Positions 8,792-15,944 of a stretch of DNA of 64,000 nucleotides are shown here, in pieces (within the stretch, counting starts at the first letter, position 1; each line of letters opens with the position of its first letter). Source of the DNA: Sphingomonas sp. R-74633. GTDB lineage: Bacteria > Pseudomonadota > Alphaproteobacteria > Sphingomonadales > Sphingomonadaceae. Both the position numbers and the translations under genes were made by a program. The notes beneath the pieces are model-generated. The model saw nothing but the letters and a program-made list of their open reading frames with translations, was not told where the DNA came from and searched no databases. The stretch is taken from assembly GCF_013416555.1 (NCBI RefSeq), contig NZ_JACCFG010000005.1:372001-436000 (forward strand). Reading direction: 5' to 3'.

Positions 8792-9991
8792 TTACATCGC
8801 CTCCAGCTTGAACGTCTCCGCCCCGCCCGAGACCTGGTTCTGCGCGGCACCCTCGGCCCGCGCGATATAGCCTTTCGACTTCTCGACTTCGTTCGACAGC
8901 GTGTTGACCGTGGTCTTCATGCTGTCGAGCGCCTTCAGCTTGAACGTGTCGATCGCATCCATCGTGTCATAGATGTTCTGGAACGCGCGCTGGAGCGTCT
9001 CGACGGGGATCGTCGAGTTCGCCGCCTGCTCGTGGATCGCCGCCGACTGGCTCTTTAAGAGCGCACCGGTCGAATCGATCAGCCCCGCCGTGGTCGAATT
9101 CAAAGCGGTGATCTGGTCGAGCACCAGCTTCTGGTTGGTCAGCGCCTGCGCCACCGTCACTGCGGTGCGCAGCGCCGAGACCGTGGTGGTCGAGGCGCGG
9201 TCGACGCCCTTCACCAGCTCGACATTGTTCTTCTTGACCAGGTCGAGCGCCAGATAGCCCTGCACCGTCACTGCCATCTGCGTGAGCAGGTCCTGAGTGC
9301 GCTGGCGGACATAGAAGAGCGCGGTCTCGCGCAGTGCCTTGGCCTTGGCCGGATCGCTGTGATCCAGCTCGTTCGCCTTGTCCTCGATCTTCGCGTCCAT
9401 CGCCTTGGACAGATAGATCATCTGCTCGAGCCGCCCCATCGCCGACCACAGGTTCGTCCGCTCGGTATCGATCGCGGCATTGTCCATCAGCAGCTCGTCC
9501 TTGCCGTTGGACAGGCTCTTGAGGATGCCGTTGATGTGCGTCTGCGAGCTTTGATATTTGCGGAAATATTGCTGCATCCCGCCGCCGAACAGCTTGGAGA
9601 GGAAGCCCTGGCTCCCGCCGATCAGCTTGCCGTTCTGGCTGGGGTCGAGCTCTTCCACTTTCTTGCGCAGCGCGAGCAGGTCGGCGCCGACGCCGTCATT
9701 GCCCATCGCCTTGACCGGCCGGTCGAGGAACCGGTTCGACTGGCCCGCCGCGTCGCGGATTTCCTTCTGCCCCATCGCCGCGATCGCATCGACGCGCTTG
9801 CCGAACTCGGGCGAGTTGACGTCCTGCGCGACGAGATCGTCGATGAAGCTGTCGACGCGTGCTTCCAGCTCGGTCTTCTTGGTGTCCTCGACAGGCACCA
9901 GCCCCGCTGCCTTTTCGGGCGCGACGACCTTCACCGGCTCGGGCGGAGTCAGCACCAGATCCTGTTCGGCCACCAAAGGTTCGCTCGCCAT
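8792..9991 (-). CDS. TelA-family toxic anion resistance protein
   Basis: 399 residues from ATG 9991, which has GGAG eight bases upstream; the 19 extra codons of the longest frame lack that support. The helical core contains the TelA/KlaA signature, for instance FLSKLFGGGMQQYFRKYQSSQTHIN and LETVSALRT-type repeats around NQKLVLDQITALNSTTAGLI. The family was named from plasmid tellurite-resistance loci, but chromosomal copies are thought to act in envelope stress. First gene of a two-gene operon with the XpaC-like gene; an operator-like motif lies 60 bases upstream. Confidence 0.85.
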   Translation of the reverse strand: MASEPLVAEQDLVLTPPEPVKVVAPEKAAGLVPVEDTKKTELEARVDSFIDDLVAQDVNSPEFGKRVDAIAAMGQKEIRDAAGQSNRFLDRPVKAMGNDGVGADLLALRKKVEELDPSQNGKLIGGSQGFLSKLFGGGMQQYFRKYQSSQTHINGILKSLSNGKDELLMDNAAIDTERTNLWSAMGRLEQMIYLSKAMDAKIEDKANELDHSDPAKAKALRETALFYVRQRTQDLLTQMAVTVQGYLALDLVKKNNVELVKGVDRASTTTVSALRTAVTVAQALTNQKLVLDQITALNSTTAGLIDSTGALLKSQSAAIHEQAANSTIPVETLQRAFQNIYDTMDAIDTFKLKALDSMKTTVNTLSNEVEKSKGYIARAEGAAQNQVSGGAETFKLEAM

Positions 9992-10050
9992 TCTCACGTC
10001 TCCAAAACCGTTCGGCCCCAGCATAGGGTCATCCGGGCGGCAGTCCAACT

Positions 10051-10070
10051 GTGTCGTTTATGTAATACAC
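10051..10070 (-). promoter_or_regulatory. Operator-like motif before the TelA operon
   Basis: On the minus strand this reads GTGTATTACATAAACGACAC. The 13 bases GTGTATTAYATRA recur at 10501-10520 before the next gene on this strand, at a similar distance from the start codon (60 versus 46 bases). The pattern suggests one regulator for both transcripts. GntR regulators of the YtrA type bind AT-rich sites of this general kind, but no such gene is in the window. Confidence 0.45.
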
Positions 10071-10098
10071 CACGTCCGCCCCGCCAAGGGCCAGGGCC

Positions 10099-10455
10099 TC
10101 AGTGGCTTTCGCTCTTCACTTCGCTCGCCCGGTAGATCTGCTCGCCGTCGCGCAGCACGGTGAGGCGGCAGCCATTCTCCGGCTCGCTCGCGCCCGCGCA
10201 GAAGCGCGCACCTTCGCCCGCGCCGTTCGCGCTCTCGGCCATGGCGCCCTTGGCGGCGGAAAGTCGCACCGGCGGGCTGCCGTTCGCTCCCGCCACCAGC
10301 ACATGGCAGCTGCCGCTGCTCGATTCGCGGCAGGTGAGCATCAGCTTGCCGCTGGCGAAATCGGCCTCGAGCACCAGGCTGACATTCTGCTTCTCGGTCT
10401 TGGCGGCCGAGCAGCCGGCGAGCAGCGCCAGCGGCACCAGCATCATCTTGTTCAT
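10099..10455 (-). CDS. Putative small lipoprotein
   Basis: 118 residues with a lipoprotein signal peptide: MNKMMLVPLALLAGCSAAKT, lipobox LAGC with Cys at 15. The mature part has four further cysteines (CRESSSGSC, FCAGASEPENGC), which could form two disulfides in the periplasm. No family recognised. It is preceded by the same motif as the TelA operon and so may belong to the same regulon. Confidence 0.65.
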   Translation of the reverse strand: MNKMMLVPLALLAGCSAAKTEKQNVSLVLEADFASGKLMLTCRESSSGSCHVLVAGANGSPPVRLSAAKGAMAESANGAGEGARFCAGASEPENGCRLTVLRDGEQIYRASEVKSESH

Positions 10456-10500
10456 GCGGATACTCCTTCGCGACGCATCTTAGCGCGGTTTGGGCTGCGA

Positions 10501-10520
10501 TGTAGTCATATAATACACTA
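10501..10520 (-). promoter_or_regulatory. Operator-like motif before the lipoprotein gene
   Basis: On the minus strand: TAGTGTATTATATGACTACA. It contains GTGTATTATATGA, matching 11 of 13 bases of the motif before the TelA operon, and includes a TATTAT that could serve as a -10 box. Its first bases are the TAG stop codon of the FMN reductase gene. Confidence 0.45.
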
Positions 10521-11090
10521 GCCTGCGTCGCGCGCCGCCTTCAGCGCATTCCCCCACCACCGCAGTTCCTCGAACAAATGCCCGAGCCGGCTTTCCTCGC
10601 GCTCGTCGGCGTTGAAGCGGTGGCCTTCGCGCCGTGCCCAGATGCCCTGGAGATGCAGCGCGCCTTCCAGCGGCGCCATCTGCAGCTCGCGCGAGACCAT
10701 GGTCAGCTGCTCCACCGATCGCGCGCCGCCCATGCCGCCATAGGCGACAAAGGCCACCGGCTTGCGGTTCCACTCGGCATAGACGGTGTCGAGCGCGTTC
10801 TTGAGCACCGCCGGGATGCCGTGATTATACTCGGGCGCGATCAGGATGAAGCCGTCGGCGCCGGCCACTTTCTCGCCCCAGGCGATCTGCTTCGGATCGC
10901 TATAGCCGCCGGCCGCCGGCGGCTTGGCATAGGGGTAGAAGGGCAGGTCCCAGTCCTTCAGGTCGATCAGCTCGCAGTCCAGCGCGTCGCGGCCCTCAGC
11001 GCCCTTGATCACCCAATTGCCCACCGGCTCGGCCATCCGCCCCTCGCGGACCGAACCCAGGATGACGAGGATCTTCAGCGGCTCGGCCAT
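10518..11090 (-). CDS. NADPH-dependent FMN reductase
   Basis: 190 residues with a flavodoxin-like fold: N-terminal phosphate loop ILGSVREGRMAEPVGNW and the flavin-contacting FILIAPEYNHGIPAVLKNALDTVY, both typical of the NAD(P)H:FMN/quinone reductase family (SsuE/ChrR/ArsH relatives). Such enzymes reduce flavin or quinones in the cytoplasm, often against oxidative stress. The gene is followed by the lipoprotein gene, which has its own putative promoter. Confidence 0.87.
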   Translation of the reverse strand: MAEPLKILVILGSVREGRMAEPVGNWVIKGAEGRDALDCELIDLKDWDLPFYPYAKPPAAGGYSDPKQIAWGEKVAGADGFILIAPEYNHGIPAVLKNALDTVYAEWNRKPVAFVAYGGMGGARSVEQLTMVSRELQMAPLEGALHLQGIWARREGHRFNADEREESRLGHLFEELRWWGNALKAARDAG

Positions 11091-11397
11091 GTTCTTCCCT
11101 TCATGTGACGAAGCGCTGTCCTACAGCGCCGATTTGTGGTTCAGAATGGCCGATGACGCATATTGCTCCAATCGCCCTTTTGGGGGCTCTTGCCGGCAGC
11201 GCTCCGCACGCCCATCTCCCGGGTCGAGAGCGTCGCGCGCGTGAGTGTCGTGACTTTCGTGACTTTCCGCGCCGAACCCACGCACGGGGCGAGTCAACGG
11301 AATCAACATTTTCGCCGCCGGGCCTCCGTGAACACCGGGCTTCCCGCATCGCACAAATTGCTGTACGGGCGCGCCAACTTACTTCCAGGATAGCATC
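11091..11397. other. 307-base intergenic region before typA
   Basis: Separates the divergent FMN reductase and typA genes and must hold both promoters. I could not assign convincing -35/-10 boxes. It holds a tandem CGTGACTTT at about 11249-11266 and one copy of a 19-base repeat (11289-11307) also found at 17911-17929. The typA ribosome site is CCAGGATAGCATC. The small frames here have no support. Confidence 0.4.
11289..11307 (+). repeat. Copy of a 19-base dispersed repeat
   Basis: GCGAGTCAACGGAATCAAC; the inverted copy at 17911-17929 reads the same with one difference (A for G at position 12). Both lie in non-coding DNA. Too long a match to expect by chance in a 64 kb window. Confidence 0.4.
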
Positions 11398-13221
11398 ATG
11401 AACCTTCGCAACGTGGCGATCATCGCACACGTCGACCACGGCAAGACCACGCTCGTCGACCAGCTCTTCCGTCAGTCCGGCACCTTCCGCGACAACCAGC
11501 GCGTCGAAGAGCGCGCGATGGATTCGAACGACCTCGAAAAGGAGCGCGGCATCACCATCCTGGCGAAGCCGACCTCGATCGAGTGGGAAGGCACGCGCAT
11601 CAACATCGTCGACACGCCCGGCCACGCCGATTTCGGCGGCGAAGTCGAGCGCATCCTGTCGATGGTCGACGGCGTCGTCCTGCTGGTCGATTCGTCGGAA
11701 GGCGCGATGCCGCAGACCAAGTTCGTCACCGGCAAGGCGCTGGCGCTGGGCCTGCGTCCGATCGTCGTGGTCAACAAGGTCGACCGTCCGGACGAGCGCA
11801 TCCAGGAAGTGCTCGACGAAGTGTTCGATCTGTTCGTGACGCTCGACGCCACCGACGAGCAGCTCGATTTCCCGGTGCTCTACGCTTCGGGCCGCAACGG
11901 CTATGCCAGCGACGATCCCACGCGCCGCGAGGGCACGCTGAAGCCCTTGTTCGAGAAGATCGTCGATCATGTGCCGCCGCCCTCGCTCGATCAGGATGCG
12001 CCGTTCAGCTTCCTCGTGACGCTGCTCGACCGCGATAACTTCCTCGGCCGCGTGCTCACCGGCCGCGTCCAGTCGGGCGTGGTCAAGGTCAACCAGCCGA
12101 TCCACGCGCTGAACGACGATGGCAAGATCATCGAGACGGGCCGTGCGTCCAAGCTCATGTCGTTCCGTGGTCTCGAGCGCGTTCCGGTCGAGGAAGCACG
12201 GGCAGGCGACATCATCAGCCTTGCCGGCCTGGCGGTGGCAACCGTGGCCGACACGATCGCCGATCCGAGCGTCACTCAGGCCATTCACGCCCAGAAAATC
12301 GATCCGCCGACGCTGTCGATGCGCTTCGCCGTCAACGATTCGCCGATGGCGGGCCGTGAGGGCTCGAAGGTCACCAGCCGCATGATCCGCGACCGTCTCG
12401 AGCGCGAAGCCGAGTCGAACGTGGCGATCAAGGTCACCGAGAGCGACGACCGCGACAGCTTCGAAGTCGCCGGGCGCGGCGAGCTCCAGCTCGGCGTGCT
12501 GATCGAGACGATGCGCCGCGAGGGCTTCGAGCTCGGCATCAGCCGTCCGCGCGTGCTGTTCCGTGAGGACGAGGACGGCAAGAAGACCGAGCCGTACGAG
12601 ACTGTCGTGATCGATGTGGACGAGGAATTCTCGGGCACGGTCGTCGACAAGATGAACCAGCGCAAGGGCGAGATGACGGACATGCGTCCGTCGGGTGGTG
12701 GCAAGACCCGCATCACCTTCTCGGCCCCGTCGCGCGGCCTGATCGGCTATCATGGCGAGTTCCTGTCGGACACCCGCGGCACCGGCATCATGAACCGGCT
12801 GTTCGAGAAGTACGGCCCCCACAAGGGCAATATCGAAGGCCGCAAGAACGGCGTGCTGATCTCGAACGGCAATGGCGAGGCGCAGTCCTATGCGCTTGGC
12901 CCGCTCGAAGAGCGCGGCATCCTGTTCGTCGGCCACGGCGAGGCGCTCTACGAGGGCATGATCGTCGGCGAGAACGCCAAGACGGATGACCTCGAGGTCA
13001 ATCCGATGAAGGCCAAGCAGCTCACCAACTTCCGCGCCTCGGGTGGCAAGGACGACGCCGTCCGCCTCACCCCGCCGAAGAAGATGACGCTCGAGCAGGC
13101 GATTGCGTATATCGACGACGACGAGATGGTCGAAGTCACGCCGTCGAAGATCCGCCTGCGCAAGCGCCACCTCGATCCGCATGAGCGCAAGAAGGCGTCG
13201 CGGGCCAAGCAGGCCGCTTAA
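11398..13221 (+). CDS. typA: Translational GTPase TypA (BipA)
   Basis: 607 residues, the normal length. A ribosome-binding GTPase related to EF-G, needed for 50S assembly and growth at low temperature or under stress. GTPase motifs: G1 AHVDHGKTT (residues 10-18), G2-region EKERGITI, G3 DTPGHADF, G4 NKVDRP. The later EF-G-like domains and the TypA C-terminal domain (PSRGLIGYHGEF, GPLEERGILFVGHGEALYEGMIVG) are complete. A strong terminator follows. A long antisense frame over this gene is an artefact of codon composition. Confidence 0.97.
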   Translation: MNLRNVAIIAHVDHGKTTLVDQLFRQSGTFRDNQRVEERAMDSNDLEKERGITILAKPTSIEWEGTRINIVDTPGHADFGGEVERILSMVDGVVLLVDSSEGAMPQTKFVTGKALALGLRPIVVVNKVDRPDERIQEVLDEVFDLFVTLDATDEQLDFPVLYASGRNGYASDDPTRREGTLKPLFEKIVDHVPPPSLDQDAPFSFLVTLLDRDNFLGRVLTGRVQSGVVKVNQPIHALNDDGKIIETGRASKLMSFRGLERVPVEEARAGDIISLAGLAVATVADTIADPSVTQAIHAQKIDPPTLSMRFAVNDSPMAGREGSKVTSRMIRDRLEREAESNVAIKVTESDDRDSFEVAGRGELQLGVLIETMRREGFELGISRPRVLFREDEDGKKTEPYETVVIDVDEEFSGTVVDKMNQRKGEMTDMRPSGGGKTRITFSAPSRGLIGYHGEFLSDTRGTGIMNRLFEKYGPHKGNIEGRKNGVLISNGNGEAQSYALGPLEERGILFVGHGEALYEGMIVGENAKTDDLEVNPMKAKQLTNFRASGGKDDAVRLTPPKKMTLEQAIAYIDDDEMVEVTPSKIRLRKRHLDPHERKKASRAKQAA

Positions 13222-13253
13222 GGGCTTTCCTACAGGCGGTTATCCATGTTTAG

Positions 13254-13289
13254 CTCCGTCTAGTCCCCGGTGGACTAGGCGGAGTTTTT
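13254..13289 (+). terminator. Intrinsic terminator of typA overlapping the next ribosome binding site
   Basis: Stem CTCCGTCTAGTCC (13254-13266) pairs with GGACTAGGCGGAG (13272-13284) over 13 pairs with one G-U; loop CCGGT; then TTTTT (13285-13289). The right arm contains the GGCGGAG that serves as ribosome binding site for the gene starting at 13291, so the same hairpin both ends typA transcripts and hides that site in read-through RNA. Confidence 0.8.
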
Positions 13290-13290
13290 C

Positions 13291-13851
13291 ATGCTGCTGA
13301 TCGCGTTGCTCATTGCCGTACAGGACGTGCCCGGCACGGTGACGCAGCCGAAGCAGGATGCGGACGGCAAGCAGAGCTGGTCGATCCTCAACGATCCCTG
13401 TCCCTCGCCGCTGGGGCGCAAGCCGGAGGAGATCCTGGTCTGCGCCAAGGGTGCGCAGCCCGATCCGCGTCTGCCTTTGCCTGATGAGCGCGGCCCGCCC
13501 GACCGGCCGATGCCGAGCAATCCGGACGTCACCGGCATCGGCGCGCTCAACGCCACGGTCGCGCCCTGCGCGACGCGTTCGGAAGGCTGCACGACGGGCA
13601 TCAACATCCTGGGCGGCGGCACCTTCCTGATCCGCGGCATCGGCAAGCTGCTCAACCCGGACAGCTGCTGCGAGGAGCCGGGTGAGGCGACCAATCCGGT
13701 CAAGCTGGTGACCGACACCGTTGGCGGGATCGGGCGCAGCTTCAGGAAGAAGCCCGACAAGTCCAATCGCGTCGCCATAGCGCTCGACGATCTGCCCCCG
13801 CCGGAGCCGCGCGTTCTGCGCGATCTCGAAGTCTGGGTCCCGCTGCCCTGA
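13291..13851 (+). CDS. Hypothetical secreted or membrane-anchored protein
   Basis: 186 residues with a short hydrophobic N-terminus (MLLIALLIAVQDVPG), proline-rich middle and seven cysteines, several paired (CATRSEGC, DSCCEEPG). No family recognised. The ATG lies directly after the T-run of the typA terminator, with GGCGGAG six bases upstream, inside the hairpin. Codon use matches its neighbours, so I regard it as real; without a separate promoter it would depend on read-through from typA. Confidence 0.6.
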   Translation: MLLIALLIAVQDVPGTVTQPKQDADGKQSWSILNDPCPSPLGRKPEEILVCAKGAQPDPRLPLPDERGPPDRPMPSNPDVTGIGALNATVAPCATRSEGCTTGINILGGGTFLIRGIGKLLNPDSCCEEPGEATNPVKLVTDTVGGIGRSFRKKPDKSNRVAIALDDLPPPEPRVLRDLEVWVPLP

Positions 13852-13858
13852 TTGTCAC

Positions 13859-13872
13859 TGGCACCGGTGTCA
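13859..13872. promoter_or_regulatory. LacI-type palindrome before the GDSL esterase
   Basis: TGGCACCGGTGTCA, a near-perfect 14-base palindrome centred on CCGG, 37 bases before the esterase ATG. LacI-family repressors bind palindromes with a central CG of this form; the sequence matches the TGRCACCGGTGYCA type. Suggests substrate-controlled expression of the esterase. Inference. Confidence 0.45.
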
Positions 13873-13908
13873 TCTAGCATCGGCGCAAACAGAGTCGGGA
13901 GAGATTGG

Positions 13909-14754
13909 ATGCGGAAACTGCTGCTCGCCGGGGTCGCCCTGGTGCTTTCGCTCGGGGCGGCGCAAGCCCAGGATCGGCCGCCGGCGGTGCCGATCAAGGC
14001 CTCGAAGATCATCCTCGTCGGCGATTCGACCACCCAGGTGCTGTCGGGCTGGGGCGGCAGCTTCTGCGCCACCCACGTCACCAGCTTCGCCGCCTGCGTG
14101 AATCTCGCCCGCGGCGGGCGCAGCACCTATAGCTACCGCGCCGAGGGCAGCTGGGATCTGGCGCTCGCCGAGATGAAGACGCCGGGCTTCGTGAAGACCT
14201 GGGTCCTCATCCAGTTCGGCCATAACGACCAGCCGGGCAAGCCGGGCCGCTCGACCGACCTCGCCACCGAATTCCCGGCCAATCTGCGCCTCTATGTGAA
14301 GGAAGCCCGCGCCGCTGGTGCCGAGCCGATCCTGCTGACTCCGCTCACCCGCCGCCAGTTCAAGGCGGGCAAGCTCGACCGTGATCTCGATCCCTGGTGC
14401 GACGCCATCCGCAAGGTCGCGGCGGAGATGCACGTGCCGCTGGTCGACCTCAACAAGCGCAGCGCCGATGCGGTCGAGGCGCTGGGCCCGTCGATGGCCA
14501 ACCGCTTCGCCCAGGTCGCTCCGGCCCGCGAAGTCTCGGCAGCAGCGCTCACCGGCACGACGATCGCCAACCCGGCCGCGACTCCCACCGCTGCTCCAGT
14601 GCAGAATAACGCCGCGGTCGAACCGCTGGGCGATGCCAAGCTGGCGTTCGACTACACGCATCTCGGCCCGGTCGGCGCCGATTTCTTCTCGAAGATGGTC
14701 GCCGACGAGCTCGCTATCGCGGTCCCGAAGATGCGCCCGCTGCTGGTGCCCTGA
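13909..14754 (+). CDS. SGNH/GDSL-family esterase, rhamnogalacturonan acetylesterase-like
   Basis: 281 residues from ATG 13909 (GGGAGAG upstream; the longer frame to 13852 is less likely). Signal peptide MRKLLLAGVALVLSLGAAQA. The four SGNH blocks are present: GDSTT with catalytic Ser40, LARGGRST with its Gly, FGHND with Asn106, and DYTHLG with Asp248 and His251. The order and block V match secreted rhamnogalacturonan acetylesterases (CE12-like), which remove acetyl groups from pectin. Residues 190-240 form an Ala/Thr/Pro-rich insert. Likely a periplasmic or extracellular pectin-deacetylating enzyme. Confidence 0.82.
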   Translation: MRKLLLAGVALVLSLGAAQAQDRPPAVPIKASKIILVGDSTTQVLSGWGGSFCATHVTSFAACVNLARGGRSTYSYRAEGSWDLALAEMKTPGFVKTWVLIQFGHNDQPGKPGRSTDLATEFPANLRLYVKEARAAGAEPILLTPLTRRQFKAGKLDRDLDPWCDAIRKVAAEMHVPLVDLNKRSADAVEALGPSMANRFAQVAPAREVSAAALTGTTIANPAATPTAAPVQNNAAVEPLGDAKLAFDYTHLGPVGADFFSKMVADELAIAVPKMRPLLVP

Positions 14755-14765
14755 CCGGGCCTTGC

Positions 14766-14783
14766 AATGTAGGATTTTGCCTG
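14766..14783 (+). repeat. Copy of an 18-base repeat shared with the DUF559 locus
   Basis: AATGTAGGATTTTGCCTG, identical in reverse complement to 18014-18031. This copy lies 12 bases after the esterase stop, the other one spans the stop codon of the DUF559 gene. May be part of a genome-wide repeat or a shared 3'-end signal. The rest of 14784-14980 shows nothing recognisable. Confidence 0.45.
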
Positions 14784-14980
14784 CTTGGCTTGTGCGGTCG
14801 GGCCCTGTGTCCGGCCGCTCTTTGACTCTGTTGGAACGATAGGATCGGCGCCGCGCAAGAATGTTGCGAGACGCAGCGCGTTGCTCCGAACTGTGTCAAC
14901 GCAGGGCGGACGAAACCCGCTCTTGGTGCGTACTTCCTGTACTTTGGCGAGTCGTTCGGTGTCGCGCTGTTGGATCCCGC

Positions 14981-15379
14981 TTAAGCGCCCAGCTCGAGGA
15001 TCACCGCCCATTCGTCGTCGCGGACGGGCGTGACCGAGAGGCGCGATTGGCGGAGCACTTCGAGCTTGGCGAGCCGCGGTTCGGTCTTGAGCGTCTCGAG
15101 CGTCACCGGCTTGGCGAGCTTGCGCACCGGCTTCACCGCCACGCTCGCCCATTTGCCGTCATCACCGTCCGGCTGCCAGGCGCGGGTGATCTCCATGATT
15201 CCCACGGCGGCCTTTTCGGTGTTCGAATGGTAGAACAGTGCCTGGTCGCCCGGCTCCATTTCCTTGAGGAAATTGCGCGCCGTGTAGTTGCGCACGCCGT
15301 TCCACTCGGTGGCGCCCTCCTTGATGAGGTCGTCCCAGCCATAGACATCGGGTTCGGAGCGGAGGAGCCAGTATCGCAT
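14981..15379 (-). CDS. EVE domain-containing protein
   Basis: 132 residues, one whole EVE domain (thymocyte nuclear protein 1-like, PUA-related fold). Family hallmarks: MRYWLLRSEPDVYGWDDL at the start, WNGVRNYTARNFLKEMEPGDQALFYHS, and VGIMEITRAWQPD. EVE domains bind modified nucleobases in DNA or RNA and are often found near restriction or modification systems in other genomes; none is close here, except possibly the DUF559 gene 2.7 kb away. Cytoplasmic. Confidence 0.9.
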   Translation of the reverse strand: MRYWLLRSEPDVYGWDDLIKEGATEWNGVRNYTARNFLKEMEPGDQALFYHSNTEKAAVGIMEITRAWQPDGDDGKWASVAVKPVRKLAKPVTLETLKTEPRLAKLEVLRQSRLSVTPVRDDEWAVILELGA

Positions 15380-15422
15380 GCGCCCGCATTAACCGCCTAA
15401 ACCGCTGCTTAACAACCGATTC

Positions 15423-15447
15423 CGAACCAGTTCAGCCGCCGCGCGTT
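15423..15447 (+). promoter_or_regulatory. Possible EcfG-type promoter before the secreted Tyr/Gly protein
   Basis: CGAAC, 16 bases, CGTT. The general-stress sigma factor EcfG of alphaproteobacteria recognises GGAAC-N16/17-CGTT, so this differs at one position. It lies 73 bases before the start codon at 15520. Suggestive only. Confidence 0.3.
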
Positions 15448-15519
15448 ATCTCTCCAACCTCAGCGCCGCGACTCGTCCCGCTCGACGGCCGCCGACGCCA
15501 GCAAGTGAGGAGGAAAGTG

Positions 15520-15894
15520 ATGATTGATTTCGTGAAGAAGGCAGCCCTTGGCGCCGTGATGGGCGCCACCGTTCTCACCGCTGCGGCGCCGGCTGCAGAG
15601 GCGCAGCGCTATCGCGGCGGCTATGACCGCGGCCATTATGACCATTATCGCGGCCGGGATAACACCGGCACTGCGATCGTCGCGGGCATCGCCGGCATCG
15701 CCATCGGCGCCGCGATCGCCGGCAATGACCGCCGCTACGATTATGACCGCGGCTATTACCGTCAGCACGGCTATTATCCGACCGACGGCTATTATTACCG
15801 CAATCACTACCGCTCGTACCGCGGCTACTGCGAGACCCGCCGGGTCTATGATCCCTATTATCGCCGCCCGGTCGCAGTGCGTTACTGCCGCTGA
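15520..15894 (+). CDS. Secreted tyrosine/arginine-rich protein with glycine-zipper segment
   Basis: 124 residues from ATG 15520, preceded by an ideal AGGAGG six bases upstream; this decides the start over the GTG at 15505. Signal peptide up to about residue 29 (ALGAVMGATVLTAAAPAAEAQ). A small-residue helix AIVAGIAGIAIGAAIAG resembles glycine-zipper membrane segments; the flanks are full of Tyr, Arg, Asp and Gly (GYDRGHYDHYRG, YYRQHGYY). Two cysteines near the end. An envelope protein of unknown role; such proteins are common in sphingomonads. Confidence 0.75.
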   Translation: MIDFVKKAALGAVMGATVLTAAAPAAEAQRYRGGYDRGHYDHYRGRDNTGTAIVAGIAGIAIGAAIAGNDRRYDYDRGYYRQHGYYPTDGYYYRNHYRSYRGYCETRRVYDPYYRRPVAVRYCR

Positions 15895-15903
15895 CACCCT
15901 TAA

Positions 15904-15930
15904 GGGGGGCTAGCCTCGCGCTGGCCCCCC
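15904..15930. terminator. GC-rich hairpin after the secreted protein gene
   Basis: GGGGGGC (15904-15910) pairs with GCCCCCC (15924-15930). There is no T-run, so it could be a weak terminator or an RNA-stabilising 3' end for the upstream gene. Confidence 0.4.
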
Positions 15931-15944
15931 GCTAGGCTGCGGGC

